Of a DNA stretch of 16,083 nt, positions 6,895 through 14,447 are shown in pieces. Source of the stretch: Palsa-851 sp035534435 (GTDB lineage Bacteria > Chloroflexota > Dormibacteria > Aeolococcales > Aeolococcaceae); NCBI GenBank assembly GCA_035534435.1, contig DATLRX010000047.1:1-16083 (forward strand), in the 5' to 3' direction. The notes below the pieces were generated by a model. That model saw nothing but the letters and a program-made list of their open reading frames with translations. It searched no databases and was not told the DNA's origin. Positions within the stretch are counted from its first letter, which is position 1. Every line of letters begins with the position of its first letter. The translations under genes were made by a program, and so were the position numbers.

Positions 6895-7995
6895 GTGCCG
6901 CCGAAGATCACTCTCTTCACCCTCGGCGGAACGATCGCCAGCACGGCCGCCGATCGAGCGAACGGGGCTCGCGTCAGCCTGACCGGCGACGACCTCGTCC
7001 GCTCGGTTCCTGAAGTTCGCGCGCTCGCCGAGATCGAAGTTCGCGCTTTCAGACAGGTGCCGTCCGGCGACCTGCGAATGGACAACCTGGTTGAGCTTGC
7101 GAGGGCAATCGACGAATGCCTTGCGAACGGCTCCGACTCGGTCGTGGTGACCCAGGGAACCGACACGCTGGAGGAGACCTCGTTCGTGCTCGACCTGCTG
7201 GTGAACGACGAGCGCCCGGTGATCGTCACCGGCGCCATGCGCAACCCAAGCCTTCCCGGCGCGGACGGTCCCGCCAACCTGCTGGCCTCGGTGAGAGTCG
7301 CGACGAGCGGGCTGACCCGGGGCATGGGCGCCGTCGTGGTGTTCAACGACGAGATCCATGCCGCCCGCCTCGTGCGCAAGCGCCACAGCACGTCGACCGC
7401 CGCCATCGGATCGCCGCTTTCGGGCCCGCTCGGTCACGTTGTGGAGGACGTGGTCCGTATCTTCCTCAAGCCACCTGGGCGGCTCACGGTCCGCTTGCCG
7501 GCGAGAGTTCCGGACATCGCCGTCGGGATGGTCTCGATCGGTTTCGATGACGACGGGCGCCTGGTTCGCCAGGCGGCCGCGGCCGGTTACGACGGGCTGG
7601 TGCTGGCAGCCTTCGGAGGCGGGCACGTGCCGGCGTCCGTGGTGCCGGCGCTCGAATTGCTCTCTCGTGCGATCCCGGTCGTTCTGTCATCGCGAGCGCC
7701 CGCCGGCCCGACCCTCCGGCACACGTACAGCTACGCCGGCGGCGAGATCGACCTGATTCGACGTGGATTGATCCCATCCGGTGCACTCGATGCGGTGCAC
7801 GCCCGGATCCTGCTGCAAGTCCTGCTCATGGCCGGGGTGGAGCGGCCAGAGATCGCAGCGGCTTTCGAAGACGTCCTCACCGCCCTGGGAACTCGCGTGA
7901 TTGGGAGCGCAGAACGAGTCAACCGCCCGGAGCCTTTGAGCTTAGCCGCCGTCAAGCCGCAGTCAACTGCACATGAAAAAAGGGGGAACGCGTGA
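6895..7995 (+). CDS. Asparaginase-family amidohydrolase
   Basis: 366 residues. N-terminal asparaginase domain with both threonine motifs: LFTLGGTIAST (Thr13) and VVTQGTDTLEE (Thr89, Asp90), plus Lys162 in ARLVRKRHST; these match Thr12, Thr89, Asp90 and Lys162 of E. coli AnsB. The smaller C-terminal domain begins around 210 and includes LVLAAFGGGHVP. No signal peptide is present, so it is cytosolic. The flexible-loop region (18-30) lacks the tyrosine that corresponds to Tyr25 of type II enzymes, so substrate choice may differ from plain asparagine; related enzymes act on other side-chain or half amides. GTG start three bases after the rid stop; its TGA overlaps the permease GTG. About 20 residues at the C-terminus look unstructured. 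Confidence 0.9.
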   Translation: MPPKITLFTLGGTIASTAADRANGARVSLTGDDLVRSVPEVRALAEIEVRAFRQVPSGDLRMDNLVELARAIDECLANGSDSVVVTQGTDTLEETSFVLDLLVNDERPVIVTGAMRNPSLPGADGPANLLASVRVATSGLTRGMGAVVVFNDEIHAARLVRKRHSTSTAAIGSPLSGPLGHVVEDVVRIFLKPPGRLTVRLPARVPDIAVGMVSIGFDDDGRLVRQAAAAGYDGLVLAAFGGGHVPASVVPALELLSRAIPVVLSSRAPAGPTLRHTYSYAGGEIDLIRRGLIPSGALDAVHARILLQVLLMAGVERPEIAAAFEDVLTALGTRVIGSAERVNRPEPLSLAAVKPQSTAHEKRGNA

Positions 7996-9437
7996 GCGTC
8001 AGACCAGCGGGACACACCGAACCAACCGAGCTCAAGAGCGGCGCGGTCGCCCTTTGGGGTGACATCGTCGCCGCGGTGACCAACGTGGCGCCTTCGACTG
8101 CCATCGCGCTGACGCTGGGCGCGATTCTCGGAGTCGCCGGACATGCCGGGCCGTTCATCGCGATCGTCGTCGGCGTTGCGATGCTTTGCATCGCGATCGC
8201 CTACGACCGCCTGAACCTGTGGCAGCCCAATGCCGCAGCCCAGGCGATGTGGGTTGCGCGCACCGTGCGGCCGATTCTCGGCCTCGCGGTTGGAATCATG
8301 GTGATGATCGAGTCGACCGTGTCGAACATCGCTAACATCGTGGTGTTCGGTCCCTACCTGCTCGGCGTCATCTACCCCAGCCAGGCCTCCAACCCCGTGC
8401 TCCAGTGGCTGGTCTCGGCCATCGCGATGGCAGGGGTGGCGGCGATCGCGATCGCAGGCGTGCGTGCGGCGATCCGGTTCCAGATCTACCTGGTGTGGCT
8501 CGAGTACGTGATCATGATCGGCTTCGCGATCGCGCTGCTCTACGCGGAGTTCACCGGCCACAGCGGCTCGCAGGTCCCCTCGCTCGCGTGGTTCCTGCCG
8601 AGCTCGGCGTCGAGCTTCGGAGGCCTGGTCAACGGAATCGTCATCGGTGTCTTCATGTTCGGAGGCTGGGAGTCGGCGGTCTACCTGGCCGAGGAGCAGG
8701 AAACGCATCGGGATCCCGGTCGCGCCGGCATCATCTCGGTGATCTTCTGCACGGTGTGGTTTGCGATCCTGATCTCGATCATCCAGGCGATCGCACCGGC
8801 CGACCAGTTGGTCAAGAACTCGGCCAACGTGATCGCATACGCCGCCAACCTGGTGCTGCCAGGACCGCTTGCCGCGCTCGTGTCCCTCGCCGTCCTGATG
8901 TCGGTGGTGGGCGTGACCCAGTCACAGCTCCAGGTGTTCAGCCGGGTGGGATTTGGCCTCGCTCGTGAGGGCCTGCTGCCCAAGGCGCTGACCCGCTTGA
9001 CCCAGGCGCAGACGCCATGGATCGGCCTCGCCACCGCCGCAGTGATTCCGATCGCGCTGCTCATCATCTACCTCGCCAACGCATCGGTGGCGCAGGCACT
9101 ACTCCTAGTCACGGGCACAGCCGGCATCCTCTACATCGCGCTCTACGTCGCCGGCGGGGTCGCGTGCACCTGGTACTACCGCCGCATCTTGGCCCGTAGC
9201 TTCGCGAGCCTTATGTACGCGGGTATCCTCCCCACGATCGGGGTGCTAATTCTCCTGTTCGTGCTTGTCGAAGCCATCCCGACGACACCGCTGGGCACCC
9301 TGATCCCGGCCGCAGTGTTCGTCTTCATCGGAATCCCGGTGGCGTGGTTGGTGCGTATCTCTACGCACGCCAAATTCTTCGACATCAAACCCGAGGTCGC
9401 GACCGAGGAGCCCGGCGTTGCAACGGCTGGCCGGTAA
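7992..9437 (+). CDS. APC-superfamily amino acid permease
   Basis: A 481-residue integral membrane protein with about 12 hydrophobic segments, for example near residues 22-44, 51-71, 95-125, 137-158, 165-187, 210-232, 246-269, 284-308, 343-362, 366-390, 408-428 and 433-455. The GDIVAAVTNVAPSTA opening of the first helix, FMFGGWESAVYLAEEQE (222-236), and the SRVGFGLAREGLLPKAL loop (317-333) are typical of amino-acid/polyamine/organocation permeases, which use a proton or sodium gradient or exchange. It should bring the pathway substrate or an amino acid into the cell. The GTG start has a purine-rich AGGGGGAA just upstream and overlaps the asparaginase stop by four bases. It is the only transporter in the cluster. 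Confidence 0.93.
   Translation: MSVRPAGHTEPTELKSGAVALWGDIVAAVTNVAPSTAIALTLGAILGVAGHAGPFIAIVVGVAMLCIAIAYDRLNLWQPNAAAQAMWVARTVRPILGLAVGIMVMIESTVSNIANIVVFGPYLLGVIYPSQASNPVLQWLVSAIAMAGVAAIAIAGVRAAIRFQIYLVWLEYVIMIGFAIALLYAEFTGHSGSQVPSLAWFLPSSASSFGGLVNGIVIGVFMFGGWESAVYLAEEQETHRDPGRAGIISVIFCTVWFAILISIIQAIAPADQLVKNSANVIAYAANLVLPGPLAALVSLAVLMSVVGVTQSQLQVFSRVGFGLAREGLLPKALTRLTQAQTPWIGLATAAVIPIALLIIYLANASVAQALLLVTGTAGILYIALYVAGGVACTWYYRRILARSFASLMYAGILPTIGVLILLFVLVEAIPTTPLGTLIPAAVFVFIGIPVAWLVRISTHAKFFDIKPEVATEEPGVATAGR
9405..9410 (+). promoter_or_regulatory. Ribosome site inside the permease gene that fixes a TTG start
   Basis: GAGGAG at 9405-9410 lies seven bases before TTG 9418, inside the last codons of the permease. 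It supports the TTG as a real start and means the two genes overlap by 20 bases. Confidence 0.7.
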
Positions 9438-10167
9438 GAAGGCGGTTGTCACAGGCGGCGCTCGCGGCATCGGCCGCGGCATCGCCGAAGGCTTCGCGGC
9501 CGAAGGCGCCGACGTAGCGATCATGGACGTGGCCCCCGCCTCGGCGGCGGGGGCCGTCCTCAAAGCGCTGACCGCTCACGGCAGGCGCGGACTCTACCTC
9601 GAGGCGGACGTCAGCAATGAGGAGTCGGTCAACAATGCGATCGGAGAGGTAATACGGGAGTTCGGAGGCGTGGACGTCCTGGTCAACAACGCGGGCATCG
9701 TGCACGAGGCTCTCGTCGAAGACCTCGACGCCAAGGATTGGGACCGCGTACTTGCCGTCAACCTCCGAGGCACTTTTCTCTGCACGCGCGCCGTGCTTCC
9801 CGGCATGTTGAAGCAGGGGGGCGGCCGCATCATCAACATCGCGTCGCAGCTCGGCCAGATCGGCGGCTCGACTATGGCTCCATACAGCGCGAGCAAGGCC
9901 GGCGTGATCGGTTTCACCCGCGCCCTGGCCCGAGAGGTCTCGGACCGCCACGTCCTCGTCAACGCCATCGCACCGGGACCGGTGGAGACGGCGATGCTCG
10001 AATCGGAGAGCGCGGACTGGAAGCGGAAGAAGCTCGCAGATCTTCCGATCGGGCGTTTCGCGTCAGTGGCCGAGATAGTTCCCACCGCGGTCTTTCTCGC
10101 ATCCGACGAATCGACCTATTACGCAGGACAGACGCTCGGGCCCAACGGCGGCGACGTGATGCTGTGA
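9418..10167 (+). CDS. Short-chain dehydrogenase/reductase (SDR), FabG-like
   Basis: A 249-residue classical SDR. The nucleotide-binding TGGARGIG lies at 12-19, NNAG at 90-93, and the catalytic set is Asn115 (AVNLRG), Ser143 (IASQLG), Tyr156 and Lys160 (YSASK). Asp37 at the end of the second strand (AIMDVAP) favours NAD(H) over NADP(H). The PGPVETAM segment near 189 is usual. It oxidises or reduces an alcohol/ketone pair; the substrate is unknown. TTG start with a good GAGGAG site. It overlaps the permease end by 20 bases and the next SDR by four. The pair of adjacent, clearly different SDRs suggests two successive redox steps or a hetero-oligomer, not a recent duplication. Confidence 0.92.
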   Translation: MQRLAGKKAVVTGGARGIGRGIAEGFAAEGADVAIMDVAPASAAGAVLKALTAHGRRGLYLEADVSNEESVNNAIGEVIREFGGVDVLVNNAGIVHEALVEDLDAKDWDRVLAVNLRGTFLCTRAVLPGMLKQGGGRIINIASQLGQIGGSTMAPYSASKAGVIGFTRALAREVSDRHVLVNAIAPGPVETAMLESESADWKRKKLADLPIGRFASVAEIVPTAVFLASDESTYYAGQTLGPNGGDVML

Positions 10168-10967
10168 CGGCGAAAAACAGCTTCGCGCCGTTTCACCTGA
10201 ACAACCGAGCCGCCATGATCACGGGCGCCGCGTCCGGCATCGGTGCAGCGACCGCGCGGCTCTTCGCGGCGGCGGGCGCGGATCTCGCCCTCGGCTGGTA
10301 CCCGCCGGACGGCCACGACATCGAACCGGTGGTCAGGGAAGCCAAGAAAGCCGGGGCCAAGGTGGTCGTCGAAGAGGTCGACGTCCGGTCCCAGATTCTG
10401 GTCGACCGGTTGGCGGACGCGGCCGTCGACGCCTTCGGCCGGCTCGACATCGCGATCGCAAACGCGGGCATTGCACGCATAGAGCCCGTTCCCGAGAAGG
10501 TGGACGAAGAGCTCTGGGCAAAGGTCATCGACGTGAACCTGACCGGGGCCTGGCGCTGCTTCAAGGCTGCGATCCCGGCCATGCGGCGGGCCGGCTACGG
10601 ACGGCTCCTTGCGACGTCTTCTGTCTCCGGCCCGATCCAGGCGTGGGTCGAGCACACCTCGTACGCCGCCAGCAAGGGCGGCATAGTCGGGATGATCAAC
10701 ACCCTCGCGGTGGAGCTTGGACCGGCGGGCATAACGGTCAACGGAGTCGCGCCGGGAGTGATCGAATCCCCGCAGTCCACCGATCCCGTCAACTCGCTCG
10801 GACCCGAAGGCGTGGCCGCCCAGGCCGCGCTGGTGCCGGTGCGGCGTGTCGGCAATTGCGACGACGTGGCTTCAGCCTTCCTCTACCTCGCGAGCGTAGA
10901 GGCCGGTTACGTGAATGGGCATGTCCTGGTGGTAGACGGCGGCCGCTGGCTCGCCGGCAGCGATTGA
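10164..10967 (+). CDS. Short-chain dehydrogenase/reductase (SDR), second copy
   Basis: A 267-residue classical SDR. TGAASGIG lies at 20-27, NAG at 100-102, Asn125 in DVNLTG, a Ser cluster at 152-155 (SSVSG), and Tyr167/Lys171 (YAASK). After the second strand it reads LALGWYPPDGHD, without the acidic residue seen in the neighbouring SDR and with a longer loop, so its cofactor choice may differ. The C-terminus has VNGHVLVVDGGRW, as in sugar and hydroxy-acid SDRs. The GTG start overlaps the previous stop as GTGA; the reading frame is open much further upstream inside the first SDR but only this start makes sense. It is followed by a 23-base gap, the longest inside the plus-strand operon. Confidence 0.92.
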   Translation: MTAKNSFAPFHLNNRAAMITGAASGIGAATARLFAAAGADLALGWYPPDGHDIEPVVREAKKAGAKVVVEEVDVRSQILVDRLADAAVDAFGRLDIAIANAGIARIEPVPEKVDEELWAKVIDVNLTGAWRCFKAAIPAMRRAGYGRLLATSSVSGPIQAWVEHTSYAASKGGIVGMINTLAVELGPAGITVNGVAPGVIESPQSTDPVNSLGPEGVAAQAALVPVRRVGNCDDVASAFLYLASVEAGYVNGHVLVVDGGRWLAGSD

Positions 10968-10971
10968 TTTG

Positions 10972-10979
10972 AGGAGGAG
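10972..10979 (+). promoter_or_regulatory. Strong ribosome site before the deacetylase-like gene
   Basis: AGGAGGAG at 10972-10979 with 11 bases to GTG 10991 (spacing slightly long). It is the best ribosome site of the plus-strand operon and sits in its widest gap, so the last five genes could be translated at a different level from the first seven. Confidence 0.6.
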
Positions 10980-10990
10980 ATTGATTCCCG

Positions 10991-11875
10991 GTGGCTAAGG
11001 ATATTCGGTGCGTGTTCGGTGTCGACGTCGATGCGGTTGCCGGTTGGTTGGGCTCGTATGGCGGCGACGATTCGCCGTCCGACATCCAGCGCGGAATGTT
11101 CTCTGGAGAGGTAGGAACGCCGCGGCTGCTCAAGCTCTTCGACCGGTACAAGATCCAGACAAGCTGGTTCGTACCCGGGCACTCCATAGACACCTTCCCG
11201 GCCCAGATGAAGATGGTCGCCGACGCCGGGCACGAGATCGGCGCGCATGGCTATTCACACGAGAATCCCATCTCGATGACCGCGCGACAGGAGGAAGACG
11301 TGCTCCTGCGTAGCATCGAACGGATCACCGAGCTGACCAGCCGGCCTCCGCGAGGTTATGTCGCGCCGTGGTGGGAGATGTCGAACGTCACCGCAGACCT
11401 CTTGCTGAAGCATGGCTTTCGCTACGACCACAGCCAGGGCTACAACGACTTCGAGCCGTTCTACGCGCGGGTGGGCGACACGTGGACCAAGATCGACTAC
11501 GGCCAGTCTGCGGACAAGTGGATGAAGCCGCTGGTGCGGGGCAAGGAGATCGACCTCGTCGAGATCGGTGCCAACTGGTACGTGGACGACCTGCCGCCGA
11601 TGATGTTCATCAAGAAGAGCCCGAACAGCCACGGCTTCGTCAACCCGCGCGACATCGAGTCGATGTGGCGCGACGAGTTCGATTGGGTCTATCGCGAGCT
11701 CGACTACGCAGTGTTCGCGTTCACCATCCACCCGGACGTGAGCGGCCGCCCTCAGGTGCTGCTGATGCTCGAACGTCTCATCGACCACATTAACAACCAC
11801 GCCGGCGTCACGTGGCAGCCGATGGAGGAGATCGTCGAGGACTTCAGGCGCCGGCATCCGTTCGGAAAGGGCTGA
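10991..11875 (+). CDS. Polysaccharide-deacetylase-fold hydrolase (PgdA / PuuE / cyclic imidase type)
   Basis: A 294-residue NodB-fold metal hydrolase. Motif 1 has Asp12 and Asp14 (FGVDVDA), motif 2 has His86 and His90 (AHGYSHE), motif 3 is RGYVAPWWE at 121-129, and a late His247 lies in FTIHPDVSGRP. Asp14, His86 and His90 coincide with the metal ligands I recall for H. pylori PgdA, a 293-residue protein of the same subgroup. That subgroup also holds PuuE allantoinase and a 293-residue cyclic imide hydrolase from Pseudomonas putida (from memory). There is no signal peptide or membrane anchor, which argues against a cell-wall target and for a small soluble cyclic amide, imide or ureide. The context, among catabolic genes, agrees. 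Annotation pipelines may call it peptidoglycan or chitin deacetylase; I think that is less likely. Confidence 0.85.
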   Translation: MAKDIRCVFGVDVDAVAGWLGSYGGDDSPSDIQRGMFSGEVGTPRLLKLFDRYKIQTSWFVPGHSIDTFPAQMKMVADAGHEIGAHGYSHENPISMTARQEEDVLLRSIERITELTSRPPRGYVAPWWEMSNVTADLLLKHGFRYDHSQGYNDFEPFYARVGDTWTKIDYGQSADKWMKPLVRGKEIDLVEIGANWYVDDLPPMMFIKKSPNSHGFVNPRDIESMWRDEFDWVYRELDYAVFAFTIHPDVSGRPQVLLMLERLIDHINNHAGVTWQPMEEIVEDFRRRHPFGKG

Positions 11876-11878
11876 GCG

Positions 11879-12217
11879 ATGTGCCTGGTTTGCGGCAATC
11901 TGACCGGTGAGCCGCACTGGACCGAGCGCCGGTTGGACAGTGTCGCTAGCGGCGGTCTCGACGAGGAGTCGCGGCGGCGACAAGACCGGTTCCGCCGCCT
12001 CCGTGTTCTCAACCGCGTGGTCGGGCACCGGCACCTCTCGATTCACGACGAGTGTGGGGCGACGCGGTACGTCCTGACCAACGGCCGCGGAGGCAGCGAG
12101 GTGCTCGAACACCTGGGCGAGCTGTGGCCGGCGGTCGATCGGCTGGGCGGCGCCGCCCTGGATCCGCTCGATGAGGGTTTGCTGGCCACTCTTGCAGCTC
12201 AATCCGGATCTCCGTGA
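11879..12217 (+). CDS. Small CxxC protein of unknown function next to CobW GTPase
   Basis: 112 residues; I do not recognise the family. It starts with Met-Cys-Leu-Val-Cys-Gly, so a CxxC pair lies at residues 2 and 5, reminiscent of a metal-binding knuckle. A charged, arginine-rich middle (RRRQDRFRRLRVLNRVVGHRHLSIHDECGATRYVL) has further His and one Cys. The rest is short and helical with no signal peptide or membrane segment. The gene begins three bases after the deacetylase stop and overlaps the CobW start by four bases, so it is part of the operon and co-translated with the GTPase. It may be a metal-binding partner or target of the GTPase, but this is inference. A second possibility is a small subunit of the upstream hydrolase. 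Confidence 0.7.
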   Translation: MCLVCGNLTGEPHWTERRLDSVASGGLDEESRRRQDRFRRLRVLNRVVGHRHLSIHDECGATRYVLTNGRGGSEVLEHLGELWPAVDRLGGAALDPLDEGLLATLAAQSGSP

Positions 12218-13161
12218 ACCGCCCCCTGGCGCCCGTTCCGGTCACGATCCTGACCGGCTTTCTCGGAGCGGGGAAGACAACGCTTCTGCGGAGCGCGCTG
12301 CGAGACCCGACGGCCTCCGGCGTCGCCGTCGTAATCAATGAGTTCGGTTTGGTCTCTCTCGACCACGAGTTCGTGCTCGAGGCGAGCCAGGAGCCTGTGG
12401 TCGTGTCGGGTGGCTGCGCGTGCTGTTCACGCCGCGAGGAGATGGCTCAGGCAATGCGCCGCTTGCTCGAGGAGCGCGAGAGCGGTCGGCGCCGGCTCGA
12501 TCGGGTCGTGATCGAAACCAGCGGACTGGCCGACCCTGCGCCGATCGTGTTCACGATCGCCTCCGACCCGGTACTGCAGCATCACTTCCGCGTCAGCGCA
12601 ATCGTCACCGCGGTCGACGCGCGGGCGGGAGTGGCGCAGTTCGACGCCTACCCCGAAGCTGAGAAGCAGGTCCAGCTCGCGGATCGCGTCATCGTCACCA
12701 AACTCGACGTGGCCGAGCCCAATGCGGCAGAAGAGCTGCGCGCTCGGATCCACCGGCTGAACCCGTCCGTCGACGCCGAGCCCGTCGGATCTGCACGCTG
12801 GCTAACGACGCCAAGTCCCCGGCTCTGCCCGGCTTTCGAGCCAAGTTGCGAGGCAAAGCACACCGAAGGCATCCGGTCGTTGTCCCTCGAGGTCGATCGA
12901 CCCGTTGACTGGGTGGCGTTCGGAGTCTGGCTGACCCTGTTGCTCCACCGCCACGGCGAGCGCGTGCTCAGGGTGAAGGGAATCGTCGACGCGGAGGATT
13001 TCGGGCCGGTGTTCATCAACTCGGTCCAGCACGTCATCTCCCCGCCCGAGCACGCACGCAGCGTCCACGACGGCGACCTGCCGAGATTGGTTTTCATCCT
13101 GCGCGACCTTTCTCCGGAGGCCGTCGCCAGGTCGTTTCACGCATTTCAAGCGGCGGCGTGA
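12214..13161 (+). CDS. CobW/COG0523-family GTPase (metallochaperone)
   Basis: A 315-residue G3E-class GTPase. Walker A GFLGAGKTT at 15-23, NEFG at 42-45, the hallmark metal-binding GGCACC at 66-71 (Cys68, Cys70, Cys71), ETSGLADP at 101-108, and the guanine-specificity TKLD at 162-165. A CobW C-terminal domain runs from about 220 (SLSLEVDRPVDW ... VLRVKGIVD ... SVQHVISPP). Proteins of this type hand a metal, usually Zn or Co, to a client enzyme using GTP. There are no cobalamin, nitrile-hydratase or urease genes nearby, so the client is probably one of the metal hydrolases or the zinc-requiring PLP enzyme in this operon. GTG start overlapping the small CxxC gene, and its stop overlaps the next GTG. 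Confidence 0.92.
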   Translation: MNRPLAPVPVTILTGFLGAGKTTLLRSALRDPTASGVAVVINEFGLVSLDHEFVLEASQEPVVVSGGCACCSRREEMAQAMRRLLEERESGRRRLDRVVIETSGLADPAPIVFTIASDPVLQHHFRVSAIVTAVDARAGVAQFDAYPEAEKQVQLADRVIVTKLDVAEPNAAEELRARIHRLNPSVDAEPVGSARWLTTPSPRLCPAFEPSCEAKHTEGIRSLSLEVDRPVDWVAFGVWLTLLLHRHGERVLRVKGIVDAEDFGPVFINSVQHVISPPEHARSVHDGDLPRLVFILRDLSPEAVARSFHAFQAAA

Positions 13162-14447
13162 GCTTGGACCTCAGACAGGTTCTCTCGGAGGAGCTCGACT
13201 GGCGGTTCAAAGCGTTTCCGCTGGGGGACGCCCCGGTGCGAATCAGGGATGTCGCCGCGCAGGGCTGGAACGCGCTCGAAGGCGACCTTATCTTCCCGGT
13301 CGTTTTGGTCAATGACGGAGTGCTGCGCGCGAACATCGACCTTCTGGCGCGCTGGTGCCTTGAGCGGGGAGTCAGCATTGCGCCGCACGTGAAGACACCG
13401 GTCGCGCCTCAGATCGCGGACCTGCAGCTCGCCGCAGGCGCATGGGCGCTGTCGGTGGCGACGGTCCAGCAGGCGGCCGTCATGCGCCGCTTCGGCGCGA
13501 GGCGCCTCCTCATGGCGAACCAGCTGCTCGATGCGCCGGCGCTGCGCTGGATCGCGGCGCAGCTCGCGAGCAATCCGACATTCGAATTCATCTGCCTCGT
13601 CGATTCCGAGGTGGGCGTCAGCCTCATGGAGGAAGCGCTCGACGCTGCGGAGTTCACCGCGAAGCTGGACGTGCTGGTCGAGATCGGCGCAGAGGGTGGA
13701 CGCTGCGGATGCAGGAACATCGACGAGGCGCGGGCCGTCGGCGCCCGTGTCGCGCGCTCGCGTTATCTTCGCCTTGTGGGAGCGGAGGTGTATGAGAACG
13801 TGTTCGCCGCCGAAGACCTACAGGAGAGACTCGGCCTGATCGACGCCACCCTGAACCGTGTCCGCGCGACGGTGGAGGTGCTCGACCGCGAGGGCTTCTT
13901 CGACTCGCCGGAGCTAATCGTCAGCGGCGGAGGAAGCCTTTACTTCGACCGCGTGGTCGAGCGGCTCGGTGGACCCTGGAAGACATCGACGCCCGTGCGG
14001 CTGGTGCTTCGCTGCGGCTCCTACATCACGCAGGACGATGTCGCCTACGACATGCTGTCTCCGTTCGCCGGGCGGGCGCCGGGCGGGGCGGAGGACGGAA
14101 GGTTGGCCCAGGCCTTGGAGGCGTGGGGCATGGTGCTGTCGCGGCCGGAGCGAGGGCTTGCGGTCGTCGGCCTCGGCAAGCGCGATGTCGCCCACGATCG
14201 CGGCGTCCCCAGGGCCTTTGCGCTGAAAAGGCGAGGCGAGCCCATCGAGCCTTCACACGGCATCGAGGTCCTGAGCCTCAATGACCAGCATGCGAGGTTG
14301 CGCGTCCCAGAGGACAGCGCGCTGCGGCCGGGTGACCTGGTCGGCTTTCGAATCTCTCACCCCTGCACCACGTTTGACAACTGGCGTGCGCTGCCGGCGG
14401 TCGATGACGCATATCGCGTCGTCGGCGCGATTCGCTGCTACCTGTGA
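13158..14447 (+). CDS. Fold-type III PLP enzyme, D-serine dehydratase / D-threonine aldolase-like amino acid deaminase
   Basis: 429 residues. An alanine-racemase-type N-terminal barrel carries the PLP lysine Lys79 in APHVKTPVAPQIA. The barrel continues through LDVLVEIGAEGGRCG and VSGGGS, and a C-terminal D-serine-dehydratase-like domain ends with His401 and Cys403 in SHPCTTFDNWR, the zinc ligands of this family. Related enzymes dehydrate D-serine or D-threo-3-hydroxyaspartate, or cleave D-threonine-type 3-hydroxy amino acids; all act on D-configured substrates and need a divalent metal. Dehydration would make an enamine, which fits the RidA gene upstream. Coupled to CobW by a GTGA overlap, which makes it a good candidate client for metal delivery. 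The first 40 residues form an N-terminal extension before the barrel. Confidence 0.9.
   Translation: MSLDLRQVLSEELDWRFKAFPLGDAPVRIRDVAAQGWNALEGDLIFPVVLVNDGVLRANIDLLARWCLERGVSIAPHVKTPVAPQIADLQLAAGAWALSVATVQQAAVMRRFGARRLLMANQLLDAPALRWIAAQLASNPTFEFICLVDSEVGVSLMEEALDAAEFTAKLDVLVEIGAEGGRCGCRNIDEARAVGARVARSRYLRLVGAEVYENVFAAEDLQERLGLIDATLNRVRATVEVLDREGFFDSPELIVSGGGSLYFDRVVERLGGPWKTSTPVRLVLRCGSYITQDDVAYDMLSPFAGRAPGGAEDGRLAQALEAWGMVLSRPERGLAVVGLGKRDVAHDRGVPRAFALKRRGEPIEPSHGIEVLSLNDQHARLRVPEDSALRPGDLVGFRISHPCTTFDNWRALPAVDDAYRVVGAIRCYL

Noticed and set aside
6376..8708. Long minus-strand open frames (416 and 325 codons) opposite the aminotransferase, rid, asparaginase and permease genes
   Set aside because: GC-rich antisense shadows, full of His/Arg/Asp, no family motif, opposite to well supported genes.
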